Assembly: GCA_947568835.1 (NCBI GenBank)
Contig: OX387603.1
Coordinates: 16,640,651 to 16,704,650, forward strand
Length of the DNA: 64,000 bases
Origin: Protonemura montana
Lineage: Eukaryota > Arthropoda > Insecta > Plecoptera > Nemouridae
Direction: 5' to 3'
The translations under genes and the position numbers were made by a program. Within the stretch, counting starts at the first letter, position 1; every line of letters starts with the position of its first letter. The notes under the pieces were generated by a model. It worked only from the letters and a program-made list of their open reading frames with translations. It had not been told where the DNA came from and searched no databases. Of this stretch, positions 25,501 to 38,570 are shown one piece after another.

Positions 25501-28500
25501 TAAGTGATTTTCTCGCTGGCAAAAAAGTGCAGATTCAAAGCCACTCGACTTGTTAGCGAAAGCCGTGTTTACATAAACGGAGCTTTGAATATTTCAAGGA
25601 GTGAATACATTTCAGATGAAATAGCTTAACAAATGGCCGGGCTTTATTCGTCCGCCAGGTATGCTTGCATACCTAAATACATTGTATGCATTTTACACAT
25701 TAAATGGACTTTTTTTATTACCTTTTTCATCCCAGCGGAATCTCCATGACCCCGTATAGGTATCGCGAAATATTCCTACCTATGGGCATGTTGTTGCAAA
25801 CAGTCAAAGCAAACTTTTTCCTTTTGGTGACGAGGTCAATTGGATTTGTTCAATCTATTGGTTAATGAAACATTTACCCATACCGGCGCGACTTTCTAAG
25901 ATGCACGATGCATATTCGTCAAAGTCTAAGAAATACTCATTTTTTGTCAAGCTTATAGCATTTTTGTGGATTTCCATTTCCAACACCCTTCCAGCACGCC
26001 CAATCTCTTAGATGGACAAAGTTGCTATTCACGCACCACCAAAATGTGTAAATTAAAATTAAATTGTCAATTGTGTGTGATATGTACGCCCCACCCTCCG
26101 ATTATGGACAATTTCAGTGTTCACACGAGGAAATGCTAGGGAGTGTCTCGCATGGCCTGTGAAAGGAAAAAGCCGTCTCGCTTTTCAGAGCTCTAATGCC
26201 ACTTCATTCACTCCAATTCCATTTTCCACGCACTTCCCTTTTCACGAAATTGCCATCTAGCCTAAAAATGCATCGCATGGGAATGCTATGCGGTAAGCGG
26301 AGTTTGATCGTTGGTTTGATACAGCTGTTGCGAAAAGATACATTCGAAGACGCGAGTTGGCAAAGTAGCCGCGAATTCCGAAGCATTCCCGTGAAAAGGT
26401 TCCCGTTTCTTTATAAAACTATCTCAGCGCAGAATTCCAGCCTTTGCAAACTCAAGAGTCTCCGACCCAAACTATATCTACCTGCTCACTCTTTACCATG
26501 AGCATAACCCTGGTTTTACCTCACTATATTTGTTCATTCAAGGGAAGTTTGAATCTAGTATGTTGGCTGACAAGTGAGTACATGTAGCCGCAAAGTGGCG
26601 CAGTGAAACTGTGGAAGCGGCACATCTCCACTCGAGCTAATTACCCACCCCTTTGCCGGGGAGTTGGAGCTAAACCGGCCCTGCGCGGCATGTGCTGGGA
26701 ATTGTTCTGAGCTTACTTAAATGTTGACAAGAGCTGCGGTTTTCTTCTGTCAACTCGTCCGCCATATAAACACAAAGAGTACACTCAAACCTGGATGCGG
26801 GTTCCGGTAAAGAACGCTAAATGAAACATTTCCATTAGCTTTGGATTCATTCGTTGGCAACTTTATGCGGTTGCATCCGGAAGGGATTTTGACGATATAA
26901 GGGATCGCCGACAACCGTTGTCCTACTTCTCTCTCAATTCACAATTGTGCATGCACTGGGAGATTTGTTTCAAAATGTAACCGTACATTTTTGGTCTTAC
27001 TATAAAAGTATGTAGATTATCAGAGAGGAAACAAATATTTGCGTTGTACGTTCGGTAATTGCGTTAATTATTCGTTATTTTACGTCCCAGTCGTATTACA
27101 TTTCGTTTCCACATTTCAAAAATCAACTTTTGAAAACAATACAGCGGTAACAACATCCAGCAACGAGTACAATACAATTTTCGCTTGACAAGCAAGACCT
27201 TCCTCGTGATGCAAAAAAACATGTTCGCGTCAGGTACTTATTGTACTGCCCATAACCGTGTTAGAACCACCTACCTAAGGTCATGCAATGACCCTGACCC
27301 TGACCAGTGCACGGGTATATAATCTTATGTTGCCTTTCAACCTGCTCATTATACCTGCAATAATGATGCTAAAAAAACCCTTTGATGCAACTTCGCGCAT
27401 TGTCTTTTTCTCACTCGTTACCCAGGGGACTGAAGTCCATTCTACATTCTAGAGTAATAACAATAACAATGGACGCAAGCTCTGAGTATCTTAGAGGATG
27501 ATTTTATTATGTATGCGGACCATAATGTGAACTTTCAAACAATTTTTCTTTCTGTAGACGTTTTACTTTTTGTATGAAATGATTTCGTTGCAATCGATAC
27601 TGGCCGGACCGGATTTTATGAATCTAGATGGGATTGATACGATAAGATTGTTCTCAGGCGAACAAGAACTGAGTGAAAATGATATTTATACAATTGTAAT
27701 ATCGCACGACGACTTCCTAGACTGACAAAAGAAACTGCTTCAGGTGTCATGATCGATTTCACGCGTATAGGCACAAACCTATAGCTATAAATAATTCAAT
27801 TACATAATGACTTCAAGTCTAATCGGAAGCGTGAACTCTCGCGTATCATTCGAACTCGACTTCCCGTATCAGCGGCGTCGAACCTATCCGAGCGACGCAG
27901 CCTCGACAAATCGACACCGGAACATGATCCGAAAGCGTCGTGACGCCAAAGAAGTTAGGGGAGGTCGACGGCGGCATCCGAACACGACAGAGCTTGCGCG
28001 ACGCGTTCAATCGATGAGCGTCGTCAAGGTGACAGCTGCCGGCGCCGCGACGCACACCTTGCAGCTCTAATAGCAGACTCGACGGGGGATAAGCCAACGA
28101 CGCCGCGCCGACGCCCACGCGCTTGCCGGCCGGCGAAATAAGCGCGTGTCGGCGCCTGCTGCTGGGTTGGGTTGCAGATGTGTAGGAGGAGGAGCGGAAA
28201 GTTTTGGTGTCGGTTGCGGCCTTGAATGTGCGTCCCACTGCAGTGTCGACAAATAAATTGCAATCCTTAAAAAAAAAAACCATACCTGAGAACGAGTGAA
28301 AGATTGCTGCGTAATGCGTGAAATGATACATGTAATGCAAAGGGAAAATCTCATTCCCAATCAAATATAACAAAAATTAAGCAACCCCAAATGAAAATGA
28401 AATTATTCCAAAATGGAATCGCGCAACCAATGGCGCAATAGGGCGTCTCTCGAACATAAATAAATAATTGTGCCCATAAGAGTATTTGTTCTCATTGGAC

Positions 28501-31500
28501 CAGCTGTCTTTACGATGTACCAACTAGATTCTAGAAAAATTAACACACTCCTGATGAATGGATCCCTAATTTTCCTGCAAGTTCAAATTGTTTCATTTCT
28601 GTAGAACATTTCAGCAAAGCTACCTCTACAGGACCTTAAATTAGTTGAAACATTAAGCGAATGTATGTCTGAGTGTATGTCTCAGTCTCACTATGACGTT
28701 CTTGCATTGCAGGTCAGAAGGAGCTGGCCATCGAGCTGTACAAGAAAGGCATCTCGGAGCTGGAGCTGGGCATTGCAGTGGACTGCGTGGGAGGCAAAGG
28801 CGAGGTCTGGGAGCGGGCGCAGCGGCTTCACGAGAAGATGAAGACCAACCTCGGAATGGCTCGTGATAGGCTGGACTTCCTAGGTATGCTTACGGTGCTC
28901 GTTTGGGCTCTTGCTGTTATTCCTCCTGAACATTATCATTTATCAAGTTATTCTGGAATACGCTGTATCAATAATTGCGAGTTACATAAATAAAAACTCA
29001 AAAGTACTGTATATTCATTCGAATGAATAAATAATGTAAATTTTTGTTTAAGTTTTGCCCCAGAATTTCAGGAAGGAGAGACGTTTTCTTATTGCTTAGC
29101 AACTTAATTTCAATAATTTTCGATGTTTTTTTTTTATTTTACTTTTTAATTTGTATTCTTTAATTTTCGAACTTTTTCTTTTACACTCCCCACGTCCCAT
29201 CAATCTCGTAGCTATATTTTCTTATGATTTATCCCGTGTGTTTCCGTGTTTAGCCAGCCTGGTTCGGTTGGGTCAACTAGCAGTGAGCGCTTGCAAGGAC
29301 CCGGTGACCACAACCGCCCGCTCCCGGTTCCAACGACCGGCCGCTGCCATTTCCCCCCGCCCCCACCAGAAGCCCCCGGCGATGCATGCCATGCTCAACG
29401 GCGGCAATCCCGCCTCCAAACCCGTACCCCGAAACTCCCCTGCCACCGCCGCCGAACCCCCAGGTACTTGTTTGGTAGCGTGGGCACGAGACTGACCCAC
29501 GTAGTCTGCTCGAATGTCAGTAGACAGGGCAACTAACTCTTGACACAGTTTCAAATAATTGTTTTATTTGCCTTGGGGCTAGCAATGAACTGCACAAAAT
29601 TGGGACTAATCTTCTTCTGATAAGAATATTAGTAGAAACGCTTAGTAGATTTACCTCAAGATTTTAGGTATTGGCTGTATGGTTGGGTCTCACACACACT
29701 GAAACTAAGCAAACTTTAGTAGATATGGTGTAAATTTAATTTTAAATTAATTTTTTTTTGGGGGAACACACATTTCTGTTTTTAACAAGCAAAATAGGGC
29801 CGTTCTAATGCTAACTAAGCTAACCATCGAAACTTAGATTGTTGCTTGCTGCTTGGGCAATGCAAGTTTGTGCATCCTTTTCACACTAACCATACGAATA
29901 GAGTCTAACATTTAACAATTAATTTGCTTGGGTATTGTGCATAGTAATTGATATTGACACAGGCTTTAGTAAATCACTTAACGACATCTGCATCATGAGG
30001 AGTATAGTACAAGTAGATACACAGCCACTTGATCTTAGCAACACTTTGCTCATTTCATGCCAAATTTGCTCACATTTTGCAAGAAAATTAAACACAAAGA
30101 AATCAACGCTCAGTATATTCCATATCCTCAGGAACATCCTTCGATCGCTTCCTAATTGTATCCCATTTTTTTATATAATTTTTTTTTGGTACCGGCAACA
30201 TTAAGTTTTTCTGTTTCATTTGGCATTTATTTGGTTTAATTTTGTTGAAGTAAGGATGCCAATAGTTGCTGCACCTCACAATATTTAGCTTTAATTATTA
30301 TTTTTTAGCTTCGATACCTTTTCAACATCATTGACACTGGTCCATCCACTAATAACCCTGCCATCCTACGCAGCTGCTGGCCGTAAACTTGGCACACCGG
30401 TCAAACGCTCTGCGGCCGCCTACCTCAACAAGAGCCAGACATTGCCGCGCAGCATGGGTTCACGGGCAGTAGCGCCACCTCCCCGGGCTTACAAGCCATG
30501 CTCGACACCGCCCGCTGTGAAACGCCAGCTGTCTGGGCCCAGCAGCTCGCCTGTGCGGCGCTTGCCTGCCGGTACGCCGGGCGCCAAGGGGCCGGGCACC
30601 CCACCGCCACGCAAGACGCCAACCCTGAAAGGCGTTGACCCTAAGCTCGCTCAGATCATACTCGACGAGATACTGGAAGGGGGTGCTGCCGTGCAGTGGG
30701 ACGATATTGCCGGGCAGGAGGTAGCGTAATTTTATCATCAGTCTTGGCTTCCTTTTGTATCTTAGCACTTGTTTCCAAGTATTTCTTCCCATTATCTACG
30801 TTTGATACCCTTGAGAAATTGAGCATATCTCCAATCATATAAATAATATCAATTTGGAGTTTATTCTTTGACTCTTCATTTTCATTAGAGGCTTCTCAAT
30901 TTGTCGACAATTTTTCCTCTAAATATATACATTTCTAGCCGATGTTTTTTATTTTCTGCATTTTCTAATTTTTCAATCGGGAGTTTTAGTAAAAGAAATA
31001 AAAGTGCTGTTAAAAATTGTAGAAAGGCTATTCACGTTCCTTATTCGGATTGTCTTCTATTGCAGGTGGCTAAGCAGGCGCTGCAGGAGATGGTAATCCT
31101 GCCTGCGCTACGTCCCGAGCTGTTCACAGGCCTTCGAACGCCGGCTCGCGGTCTACTCTTGTTTGGTCCCCCTGGCAACGGCAAGACACTGTTGGCACGC
31201 GCCGCTGCCACCGAGTGCTCAGCCACGTTTTTCAGCATCAGCGCCGCTAGCCTCACGTCCAAGTTTGTTGGTGAAGGAGAGAAGCTCGTTCGAGCGCTCT
31301 TCGCTGTCGCCAGGGAACTGCAGGTACACAGAGAGGCCATTCGTTCTCTCAGCTGAACTTGGTCAGAGATCTTCTGTTCTATGGCTGCTGCGTGTGTATC
31401 CACAAAATACAAAAGAGCTTATTATTTTTACTTACGATCAACCAACAATTTCGTGAGCCTAAAGTTAATATATTGTCTGTAAGTCGAAAGTTTTGATTGA

Positions 31501-32787
31501 AATCACCTTTTAGAATGAATATTTCATATAACAAAGATTTTTTAGTAGATTTCTGCCCTGTTGAAAAAACATTACTGCAAAGCTCTGATTGTGCTGCTTG
31601 TTCAATTTGTTGCCTCATTGCTGTCGGCTGTGTGTTTAAATCGGGTTCCGTTTGTCCAGCCGTCGATAATCTTCGTGGACGAGGTGGACTCGTTGTTGTC
31701 CGACCGGCGTGAGGGTGAACACGAGGCCAGCCGCCGACTCAAGACCGAGTTCCTTGTCGAGTTCGATGGACTACCCTCGAACCCCGACGAGCGCGTGCTG
31801 GTATGTTAACGTGTTGGAAACACTGTACACTCTTTTTAAACCTAAAAGCCAAAACCTGAACTTATAAAAAAGTCTCTCATGGTAGTATGTGGCCAATTGA
31901 ATTAGTGGCCTGGCATTTAATCGCAGTATTTCCGTTTTGCCAACCATAGAATTAACCATTGAACCTCCCATGCCATTTTTGCACCTGAATAGAAGTTACC
32001 AATGAAATAACAAGTAAACAGATAATTTAGAAAGAACATGAGTTTTTAAAAGATTTTCAATCTCAAACCAATTACTTCAGTTCCCTGAATTGTTCTGTTT
32101 GCCAGCGATATTGTCATCTGACTGACCCGCGATTCCACAGGTGATGGCGGCCACGAATCGACCGCAAGAGCTTGACGAAGCTGCGTTGCGTCGGTTCTCC
32201 AAACGCATCTACGTTAACCTGCCTGAGCACGCGACTCGCGTGTCACTGTTGCGCCGACTGCTTGGCAAACACAACAGTCCGCTGTCAGACGCCGAGCTGG
32301 AGAGTCTGGCTGCAGCCACCGACGGCTACTCGGGTAGCGATCTCACGGGACTTGCCAAGGACGCGTCACTAGGTCCAATCAGGGGTGCGTAACCGCTTGA
32401 TTTTCTTTTACATCAAATGCAAACAATATCAAATTGCCGTATCTTGCTCCTTTTGAGTTTAATGCAATTTATGTCTTTGGTTTAAAGCAAGCTTGGTAGT
32501 TTAGATAGCTTAAAAAATCTCATTTGGAGAGAACTTCACATATCTTGCGATTTTTCTTGCGCATTAGAACTTTGCACTACTTTGCACATGCACTGTGCTG
32601 ATGCCACATTTTTTTCTACGCAGAGCTAAATCCCGAGCAGGTCCGGTGCCTGGATCCCGCCAAAGTGCGGAACATCAGCCTGCATGACTTCATCGAGTCG
32701 CTCAAGCGGATCCGTCGCAGCGTGTCTCCGGGAAGTCTCCAGGGGTACGAGAAATGGAACTTGGAATACGGCGACGTCAGCTTGTGA
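16546..32787 (+). CDS. spas: Spastin, microtubule-severing AAA ATPase
   Basis: Hexameric ATPase that severs microtubules and acts on ER tubules, endosomes and the midbody. Exons are 16546-16996, 28713-28883, 29254-29463, 30374-30720, 31066-31323, 31660-31800, 32141-32384 and 32624-32787, in phase, giving 661 aa. Residues about 41-71 form the hydrophobic ER hairpin. The MIT domain begins near 128 ([16 protein letters not shown]) and crosses the 11.7-kb first intron. A basic microtubule-binding linker ([10 protein letters not shown]) precedes the AAA domain. Walker A is GPPGNGKT (427-434), Walker B is IIFVDEVDS with the catalytic Glu at 487, and [14 protein letters not shown] holds the sensor/arginine-finger region. 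The C-terminal helix ends GDVSL. The donor after exon 4 (GTAGCG) is weak but phase and homology support it. A CpG-rich island upstream of exon 2 could be an alternative start. Confidence 0.95.
19870..20075 (-). mobile_element. LINE 3' relic (RT C-terminus), minus strand
   Basis: The minus strand encodes [20 protein letters not shown] followed by [11 protein letters not shown] and a stop. This is the WNxLP/YxALP-type C-terminal tail of CR1/jockey-group reverse transcriptases. An A-rich 3' tail extends to about 19870. It is 5' truncated and sits head-to-head with the plus-strand relic at 20249. Confidence 0.6.
20230..20570 (+). mobile_element. LINE 3' relic with (TTA)n tail, plus strand
   Basis: A frame at 20249-20458 ends in [36 protein letters not shown], matching the end of the intact LINE ORF2 elsewhere in this window (LLPKDIKQLAVNKFKSRLKKFL). 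It is followed by an AATAAA-containing 3'UTR and a TTA microsatellite at about 20540-20565, a typical CR1-like end. It is a 5'-truncated copy in spastin intron 1. Confidence 0.7.
20816..21003 (+). mobile_element. 5S rRNA-derived SINE-like element
   Basis: Positions 20824-20885 resemble the internal part of 5S rRNA: GGTTCTCGTGAGATCGTCGA, AGTTGAGTAACG and TGGATGGGTGACC, i.e. the A-box, intermediate-element and C-box order of a type 1 pol III promoter. A unique body (ACCATCATACACATG...GGGAGAGAGGTTGG...CAACAGCATGG) follows and recurs at 63414-63526. Confidence 0.65.
27830..28260. other. CpG-rich island in spastin intron 1
   Basis: About 430 bp are strikingly richer in CG dinucleotides than the flanking intron and lie 450-880 bp before exon 2. 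Frames on both strands are open but low in recognisable motifs. An unmethylated regulatory island or alternative spastin promoter is possible; no known protein is encoded. Confidence 0.5.
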
Positions 32788-35700
32788 AATAGGTTGCCAA
32801 CAAAGGGTGTCCTTTGAAAGAGAGAAATAAGAACGGGATAAACCAAGTCACGTCTTGTAACGTGATACGTTGGTAAGATTTGAATTAGGAAGGTATCAGT
32901 TCAGTGCAACACTCTCGTAATGAAGAGCACATTGACGTTCTGGCACCAGATGAGCAACCCGTAAGCTGCGGAATTTTGATTGAAGACGACGAGAAGTGAG
33001 CAGGATTTTACATCATCAGTTTGTTGTCATTAAGATCTGAGTCTTGAAAGTTATCTGAAGTTGTTAAGTTAAGTATGTGTTAGGAACTGAAATTGCTGTG
33101 TCCAATTAAATGCAAAGAGAATTTATTTCAGAGGTTTGGGAATTTGATACCAGAGTTCTGATTAGTTGTGAAAAATGTCATTGGGATTACTGAGGGTGGA
33201 AGTTACATTGCGACAGAGTCTGCTTAACATCTGTCGCATAAAACCTTTACGGGTATCTGGTCATTAATAGCGGCCACTTGTTCCCAAGCTTCAGACAGTT
33301 CTAGGGGAAATAAAATTTGAAGCACTGATAATTTTTCAGCTCAGTTATCTGGTTGGTAGGCCACTTGCAGATGTGGCAATAGAATTCAGTCTAGATTTTT
33401 CAGCCAGGGTTAGTTAAGTCTAGGATTGATAACTAGTCTGTGCTTTTCAGCTGGCATTTGACATATTCTAGGGTTTGAGCTACTGGTCTACCAAACAGCA
33501 GTCTGAATGTCATGCCATAACACTACGTTCTTTCAGATTGGGGGAATTTTTTAGCTGTCAAGTTTTTATTTACTGCGGCATCTTGGTGATTGGTGGTGAT
33601 TGCATCTTGGTCGGACAAACAGTGTCCGATACTAGGTTAATTTGAGACTCGCACCATTAGCCATGAAGGATTCTTCGTTAGCAGTAAAAGGTTATCTACA
33701 ACTGATATCTGATCATCAGCTCATTTTCATCTAGATCCAGTTGTATAGTATCTAGTGATTTCTTTCAATTTGTCTTTTCTAGAATATTATTAGGTGTCTA
33801 CGTCTGCGACAGTTTTGATAAAAATTAGTCAAATTATTAACTAATATGTGTAGAGGTGTGATTGTAGAAATTAGATTTTTCCAGTCGAAATAATTTCTGT
33901 GTACATTTTTTCATAGTTACCTAGAGGCCTAGGAAAGGTTGTTCGTTCACTGGAAGATGTTAATGTTCCGACTTTTTTTTGCCATGGATTCTGGCGTAAG
34001 AAAGTGGTCTGATTAGTATTAAGGCACAGAAATGTGAGTGTGTTCACAAATTTCCAAAATGTTCAGCTACCATTATGATAACATGGTTGCATTCAATTTG
34101 TTGTGAATGTTTATAATGAGAAAGGTGGTCTGCACAGGGTGCTATAAGCAGCTTTATGACATTTTGTTTTTAAGTACGGAAATTAATATTATTTTGTATA
34201 TGAAAGTTTTCCAATGGACAATGTTGACCATCATTTTCACAGTGCTGTTCATTTGTAACAAAAGCATGACCCACGTTTAAATTTTAGAAATTTGCAGTTG
34301 CACGCGTAACGAGGCTCGTTCACAGTACATAAATGAAGATTTTGTTTGCCATTTAGATTTTGTATACTCACCGAGCAATATCACTTTCACACTTATGTTT
34401 TAATCAAGTTGCAGGTGACTTGAAATATAATTCTTACCTTTAAACTGCTATTAAAAAAGTTCCTACACAATTTTCACTGTACCTGACAGAGTACTTCCTG
34501 CTGCGCAAACCCTTTCTGTATTTGTTTCAAATGGAAAAAAGATGTACACACTTGTTTATAGCACGCTTGGCAGCCACTCAGCGGCTAGTTTGTAAATGAA
34601 ACAACAATAACATATTACATACATTTTGCTAACTTACAAGGTCAAAAAATCAAAATAATTAATTGCCCTACACAGTTACCATGTTATAATGGATAATCTA
34701 ATATGCAATCGTAAGGTACATACCTAAATCTCTCTTAACTATGATCACTTTAAATTACAATGCCTTGCCAACTTGTTTTGCTACTTTTATAAAATTGCCG
34801 CTCCGCTAATTACGAGCATGTAAAATTGCAGTTGCACACTTGTAAGTTAATTCCTAGTCCATTATTTGTCTCAGTGGTATAGTTTCATGCACAGCAATGC
34901 CACAAGGATATCACAGCTACTGTTTAGTTTTATATACTCTTTATTGTGGATGAAAGCAAGATTGAGAGTTCATTTTGTTACCAGTTGACCTGCTGAGAGA
35001 CAACACAAAAGTTGAGTAATTATTGCTCATGCTTAAGAGGAAGCTACCTTTTTATGATTAGTATCATTAAATATCCAAACCAATCCTTCACTCAGAAATT
35101 AGCAAACACTCATGTACCCTAATCCATTTTTTTCTTGAAAATCCTGGCCTATAAAAATGGAAGAGCTGTGATATCAAAAAATCGGCCAATCCAGTTCTGT
35201 GGAATTATATAAGGAAACATATGAGCTATAAATTGTACCTACCAACCCTCCTATTCCGATATTGTATTTATAAAATATTCTTGTTCAAATGTGAGGCTTT
35301 GCATTTATTTTTGCTTTAGATGTCAATGATTCGATGAACAACTAATGGCTTGACTGCAATTGACTGTAGAGTAGCAAGCGCACTTACTGCCATTTCTCAC
35401 AGAATACTGCTGATTGGAGGGAACATTCTACAACCATTTTGTTTCGTCCGACGAAATCTGTGAAAGTGGTTTCCCTCCAGCTCTTGGCCACAACGAAATA
35501 CAATCACTTATTTTTGCATCTGCATTTGTGATATTTTGCTTTTGTAATGTGAATTAAAATGAACGACTTATTGTACATTGTGTTGGTTAAGTGTTTCTCT
35601 CTCTAAATATTAAATTAAGAAATTCATTTTCCATCATCATAATACCTGGAACAAATTTTGGGATGCTGATTAAGGCTAGAAAATAATATTCTGGTTAGCA

Positions 35701-36816
35701 GCAGGATGATTTAATCCTGTAATTGGTACATCAAACTCTTGGAATTGAAAGCCAAGATACCAACCAGATACTTCAAAACCTTAGAAGGAAGAACTACATT
35801 GCTAAGCACACAGAGGGAGAATACATGATTAATAATTGGCTGGTGAGTTCAGGGGTTTCTGTTCAAAAAAAAGTCAAGATGTCCCAGACCCAAATGTTTT
35901 ATTCGATCAACCAAACTGATCACTTCGTTTTCAGTGGTATCATACAGTGCTCTTAGTTAACCATTGATTTGAGTCAACACAGATGTACAAAGTTTACCCA
36001 GTTACTGGGTAACAGTTTGCAGGATCTCTTAAATTACAAGCATTTCGCATTCTTCTCATCCTTATCTGCACATTTGGGATTTCTTAGAGACATTTTACCT
36101 AATTATGTCCATCAAGCATCATATAATAAATCTCTTTCTTTTGTCGATACATTATTACAGTCCTCGTTCAGTAAAGTTTTACAAGATCGTGTCAGGAAAT
36201 TACACATAATATATAATATTATGTGTATAAACAACTCAAAAGAATTCAGCAACCCTAGATTGCACTAGTACTATACTACAAGTTTGTCAATGTCATGTAA
36301 TACGTTACATACCTTACAGATTTATGTCACCTAGGTGTTTGTTTTCATAAATTTATAAATGTTCTGTCCTGTAGTTCATCACTTTAAGGTAGGTACTCAG
36401 CTGTATAGGCATACTTCAAACAAAAATCAAATTAAACGAGTACCTAACTACGGAAAAAAAGTAATAAACCAAATTAAAGTCCGCCTCGAGTTAAATAAAA
36501 TATGTTAAAAGATAGTAACTACCCAGTAACAATAACAATAATCTTCAGAAGAAACGAGCGACACGATTTTGGCATGAGTTACAGGAAGAGTTTACAAGAG
36601 ACAAAACCGTGTTTTCATGCGACGGCAAGACAGGGACTTGAGTAAGTTAGGTACTCGCTTACGAGCGATGGTGTTCTGTGCAGTACCAGCGTCGTAAACA
36701 GTTCTTAAGTTTAAATTTATCATTCCATTCATTAACATGCGAGTTGTTTTCCTTTACAAGTAGGTATCATTTCGCACTCAATCCGTGCAGATGGTCAAGT
36801 AACAAGTGTCTACGCA
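32788..36816. other. Convergent 3' region between spastin and TIA1
   Basis: This 4-kb stretch holds no recognisable coding region. It should contain the 3'UTRs of spastin (candidate AATAAA at 33309-33314) and, from the other strand, of TIA1 (candidate AATAAA at 35898-35903). The frames at 35723-36268 resemble nothing I know. Confidence 0.45.
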
Positions 36817-38058
36817 TCACTGTGTTTGGAACTGTTGCATGGTGTATGCCATCATTCCAGGCTGCTGCTGCATCGCTGCACCTTGTGCTGCTGCTGCTGC
36901 CATCTGCTGTGCAGTACCGGGTGGCTGTGCCTGGACTCCCTGCCACGCCGTTGGCAGCTGCATTCCCATGCGGCCCGCCATCGAGCCATACGCCTGTTGG
37001 TATCCGAACTGCCCGTACGGGTACTGCATGCCAGTCTGTAGCGCATACTGGCCTTGCATCTGTGCAGCTGTGGCAGCTTGCGCTTGGTAGCCCTGTGGAT
37101 ACCAGTATCCCATTTGCTGGCCGTACGGATACTGATACTGGGTGGCAGCTGGCGTCTGACCGGCGACGTTCTGTCCATGGTTTGGGTCACCCGTCTCCTT
37201 ACCCCAGAAGCATTTTACAACCTGGCCATTGATCTCGGTGTTGTGTACAGATTCGATGGCGTGCGTGGCACACTCCTTCGTCGCGAATCGAATGAAGGCA
37301 TAACCCTTGTCCTTGAACACGCGGATGTCCATGATAGTGCCGAACTGGGCAAAGGTCTTCTGCATCAGTTCTTCAGTGATGCCGTTCATGAATCCTCCGC
37401 AGTAGACGGTGCAGTTGGTTGGACTGGACTGGTTGTAGACTTCATCGAATGTCTGAGGTTTAGCATTAGCATGGCGAGGCCGTTCATTTCGTGGAGGAGG
37501 GGGCTTCCTAGTTGACCAATTTGTTCGAATGCTCCGGCTTCCTAACCATTGGCCATTCATCGCTCCGATCGCGCTCTCAGCTTCTGCCTTTTTGACAAAG
37601 GAGACAAATGCATAACCTTTCGACTTCAATGTTTGGGGATCGCGTACTATCCTGCAGTTGGAGATTTCTCCGAATGGAGCGAAAGCCTCCCTTAACGTTT
37701 GCGTCTCGATTTCAGGGCTGAGATCACCAACAAATATATGATAGTGGTTGCTTGTATCCTGTTTTGGTTGATTTCCTGGGGATGTGGCCCAATTGACTTT
37801 CATCTCCTTGTCAAGAAACACCCTCTTATTCATTGCCGCCAGAGCAGTAGCAGCGCCTTGGTGATTTGTAAACTCCAGGAACGCGTAAGGGTCATTGCCA
37901 GGCTCTCGAATGATTTTGCAGCCTTTGACAGGTCCGATCTGCGAGAACAAGGCACACAGAAGGTCTTCAGATACGGAAGCGTCCAAATTTCCTACGTACA
38001 ATGTCCGAGGATGACTCTCTTCACTCATCATCGATCTTGGTGAGTACTCTTCCTCCAT
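36817..38058 (-). CDS. TIAR: TIA1/TIAR-like RNA-binding protein, intronless
   Basis: Binds U-rich RNA, regulates 5' splice-site choice and translation, and nucleates stress granules (Drosophila orthologue Rox8). The whole 413-aa protein is one uninterrupted ORF. Three RRMs lie at about 18-93 (RNP2 LYVGNL, RNP1 DPYAFLEF), 107-183 ([14 protein letters not shown]) and 216-287 ([14 protein letters not shown]). They are followed by WGKETGD and a Q/G/Y/A-rich prion-like tail of about 120 residues. The start is an ATG with [11 protein letters not shown] ahead of RRM1. Family members normally have many introns, so this may be an expressed retrocopy, or the lineage may have lost its introns. Nothing in the ORF is damaged. 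It is head-to-head with GCN2. Confidence 0.93.
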   Translation of the reverse strand: MEEEYSPRSMMSEESHPRTLYVGNLDASVSEDLLCALFSQIGPVKGCKIIREPGNDPYAFLEFTNHQGAATALAAMNKRVFLDKEMKVNWATSPGNQPKQDTSNHYHIFVGDLSPEIETQTLREAFAPFGEISNCRIVRDPQTLKSKGYAFVSFVKKAEAESAIGAMNGQWLGSRSIRTNWSTRKPPPPRNERPRHANAKPQTFDEVYNQSSPTNCTVYCGGFMNGITEELMQKTFAQFGTIMDIRVFKDKGYAFIRFATKECATHAIESVHNTEINGQVVKCFWGKETGDPNHGQNVAGQTPAATQYQYPYGQQMGYWYPQGYQAQAATAAQMQGQYALQTGMQYPYGQFGYQQAYGSMAGRMGMQLPTAWQGVQAQPPGTAQQMAAAAAQGAAMQQQPGMMAYTMQQFQTQ

Positions 38059-38570
38059 ATTACAAAATTGTGTCTACGTTTTATAAGTTTAATAGTATAG
38101 AGCTAAATACACATATGTTTCAGGTACAAGTAACTTCTCTTTGCATTCCGGTATTCTTTTGTCAAAACAAATATCGCGTTCAGAAATTTAGGTGCCGGCC
38201 ATTGACGATCCACTCTCGGGCGGCGTGACTGGCGTCATCGCGTCAGATATCAAGAGGTTGCGTTCCTTTTTCAAGCCGGGAAATAGTGAGGCAGCACCGC
38301 TCAGTTCTCGGAGCGAATTATCGATCACGCTCCACCAACTGTCACTTGCTGTCACAGTCAGCTGCGGTCTGCTGGGCAGGCGGATCGCGTACAACGTGGA
38401 TGGCGCGGTGTTTTTTGTATATTTGCTACTTTGTTACAGTTAATGAAATAAAAGTGTATATTTTTTCTACATGTTTATAGCGTACCATCTTTTGGCATTT
38501 AAAAATGATTACGAAAATCTTGGGAGCTGGAACGTATTCAAAATAAGGCTTGCTGCAGATTTCTAGGGTT
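38059..38570. promoter_or_regulatory. Divergent TIA1/GCN2 intergenic promoter region
   Basis: These 512 bp separate the two ATGs. A CpG-containing core (about 38190-38400) with GCGTGACTGGCGTCATCGCG lies near the middle. I see no strong TATA box. Frames here (such as 38192-38443) overlap on both strands and are not convincing genes. Confidence 0.5.

Noticed and set aside
27807..28373. Overlapping open frames on both strands in spastin intron 1
   Set aside because: CpG-rich DNA with few stop codons explains them; no domain is recognisable, so I call only the island.
30301..30373. Using the TTTTTTAG acceptor at 30308 for spastin exon 4
   Set aside because: It would put an in-frame stop within a few codons; the acceptor before 30374 keeps the phase and the conserved protein.
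35723..36268. Two neighbouring plus-strand frames of 77 and 99 aa
   Set aside because: No recognisable domain or splice logic; they lie in a region expected to be 3'UTR.
37054..37515. 153-aa plus-strand frame opposite TIA1
   Set aside because: Shadow of the TIA1 coding strand without independent support.
36817..38058. TIA1 as a processed pseudogene
   Set aside because: The ORF is full length with all three RRMs and RNP motifs intact, so a dead copy is unlikely.
38188..38443. Frames on both strands in the TIA1/GCN2 spacer
   Set aside because: They overlap each other in promoter-like DNA and lack family features.
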